A stretch of DNA of 5,138 nucleotides from Gammaproteobacteria bacterium (GTDB lineage: Bacteria > Pseudomonadota > Gammaproteobacteria > Pseudomonadales > Azotimanducaceae), in assembly GCA_003476445.1 (NCBI GenBank), contig DMUF01000087.1, forward strand, positions 11,876 to 17,013, written 5' to 3'. Both the position numbers and the translations under genes were made by a program. How positions within the stretch are numbered: the first letter of the stretch is position 1; the number at the start of each line of letters is the position of its first letter. Below are positions 4,912 through 5,138 of this stretch, one piece after another. Under the pieces are notes generated by a model that worked only from the letters and a program-made list of their open reading frames with translations, had not been told where the DNA came from and ran no database searches.

Positions 4912-5138
4912 ATGACGCTCACAGTCTATGGTCAGGCGCAGAGTCGCGCGGTGCGCGCGCTGTGGATGGTCGAGGAATTGGGAATTCCCTACACCCACGT
5001 TCCCACGCGTTTTGCGGACGAGGCGAAAGGCGCCGAGTTTCGCGCGGTGAATCCAAACGGCCGCGTGCCCACCATCGACGATGATGGTTTTGTGGTTTTC
5101 GAGTCCATGGCGATCAACCTGTATCTCGCCAAGCGCTA
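4912..5138 (+). CDS. Glutathione S-transferase (N-terminal part, cut by window edge)
   Basis: The first 75 codons of a cytosolic-type GST, covering nearly all of the thioredoxin-like glutathione-binding domain. It opens with MTLTVYGQAQSRAVRALWMV, where strand 1 leads to the helix carrying the likely catalytic S11 or neighbour. VNPNGRVPTI (46-55) holds the cis-proline P53. FESMAINLYLAKR (63-75) has the E64-S65 pair that binds the gamma-glutamyl part of glutathione. The family conjugates or reduces substrates with glutathione; the helical C-terminal domain that sets substrate choice is outside the window, so class and substrate cannot be assigned. GGAG at 4899-4902, nine nt before the ATG, supports the start. 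It is divergent from tesB. Confidence 0.92.
   Translation, partial: MTLTVYGQAQSRAVRALWMVEELGIPYTHVPTRFADEAKGAEFRAVNPNGRVPTIDDDGFVVFESMAINLYLAKR

Overview
The window is a gene-dense, GC-rich stretch of bacterial chromosome. It holds seven protein genes: five complete and two cut by the window edges. Gene style, dense packing, Shine-Dalgarno sites, a periplasmic c-type cytochrome and the enzyme families (TesB-type thioesterase, PimC-like acyl-CoA dehydrogenase, NudL-type CoA pyrophosphatase, PrxII/Prx5 peroxiredoxin, GST) point to a proteobacterium. A gammaproteobacterium is most likely, but the lineage is an inference. I see no rRNA, tRNA, CRISPR array, insertion sequence, phage gene or plasmid gene.

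Layout from left to right. (1) On the minus strand, a signal-peptide monoheme cytochrome c (422-1048) is followed 32 nt downstream by the N-terminal 129 codons of an acyl-CoA dehydrogenase (1-389, cut by the left edge), a probable two-gene transcript. (2) A divergent 114-nt gap leads to a plus-strand Nudix CoA pyrophosphatase (1163-1822). (3) It converges on a minus-strand secreted AstE/AspA-type metallohydrolase (1835-3259). The two stop codons are only 12 nt apart and both lie inside one perfect 22-bp palindrome. (4) A divergent 153-nt gap with a spaced inverted repeat leads to a plus-strand peroxiredoxin (3413-3892). (5) After a strong GC hairpin, a convergent minus-strand acyl-CoA thioesterase II follows (3970-4833). 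(6) A 78-nt divergent gap leads to the N-terminal 75 codons of a glutathione S-transferase (4912-5138, cut by the right edge).

Functionally there is a loose acyl-CoA/CoA theme: acyl-CoA oxidation, acyl-CoA hydrolysis and cleavage of CoA into 3',5'-ADP and phosphopantetheine. There is also a thiol/peroxide-defence theme from the peroxiredoxin and GST. Because strands alternate almost gene by gene, these are mostly single-gene units and not one pathway operon.

Nothing here amounts to a clearly new multi-gene system. The most unusual points are the stop-codon-embracing palindrome, the secreted AstE/AspA-type enzyme with a repeat-bearing N-terminal extension and an apparently leaderless start, and the dyad in the peroxiredoxin promoter region.
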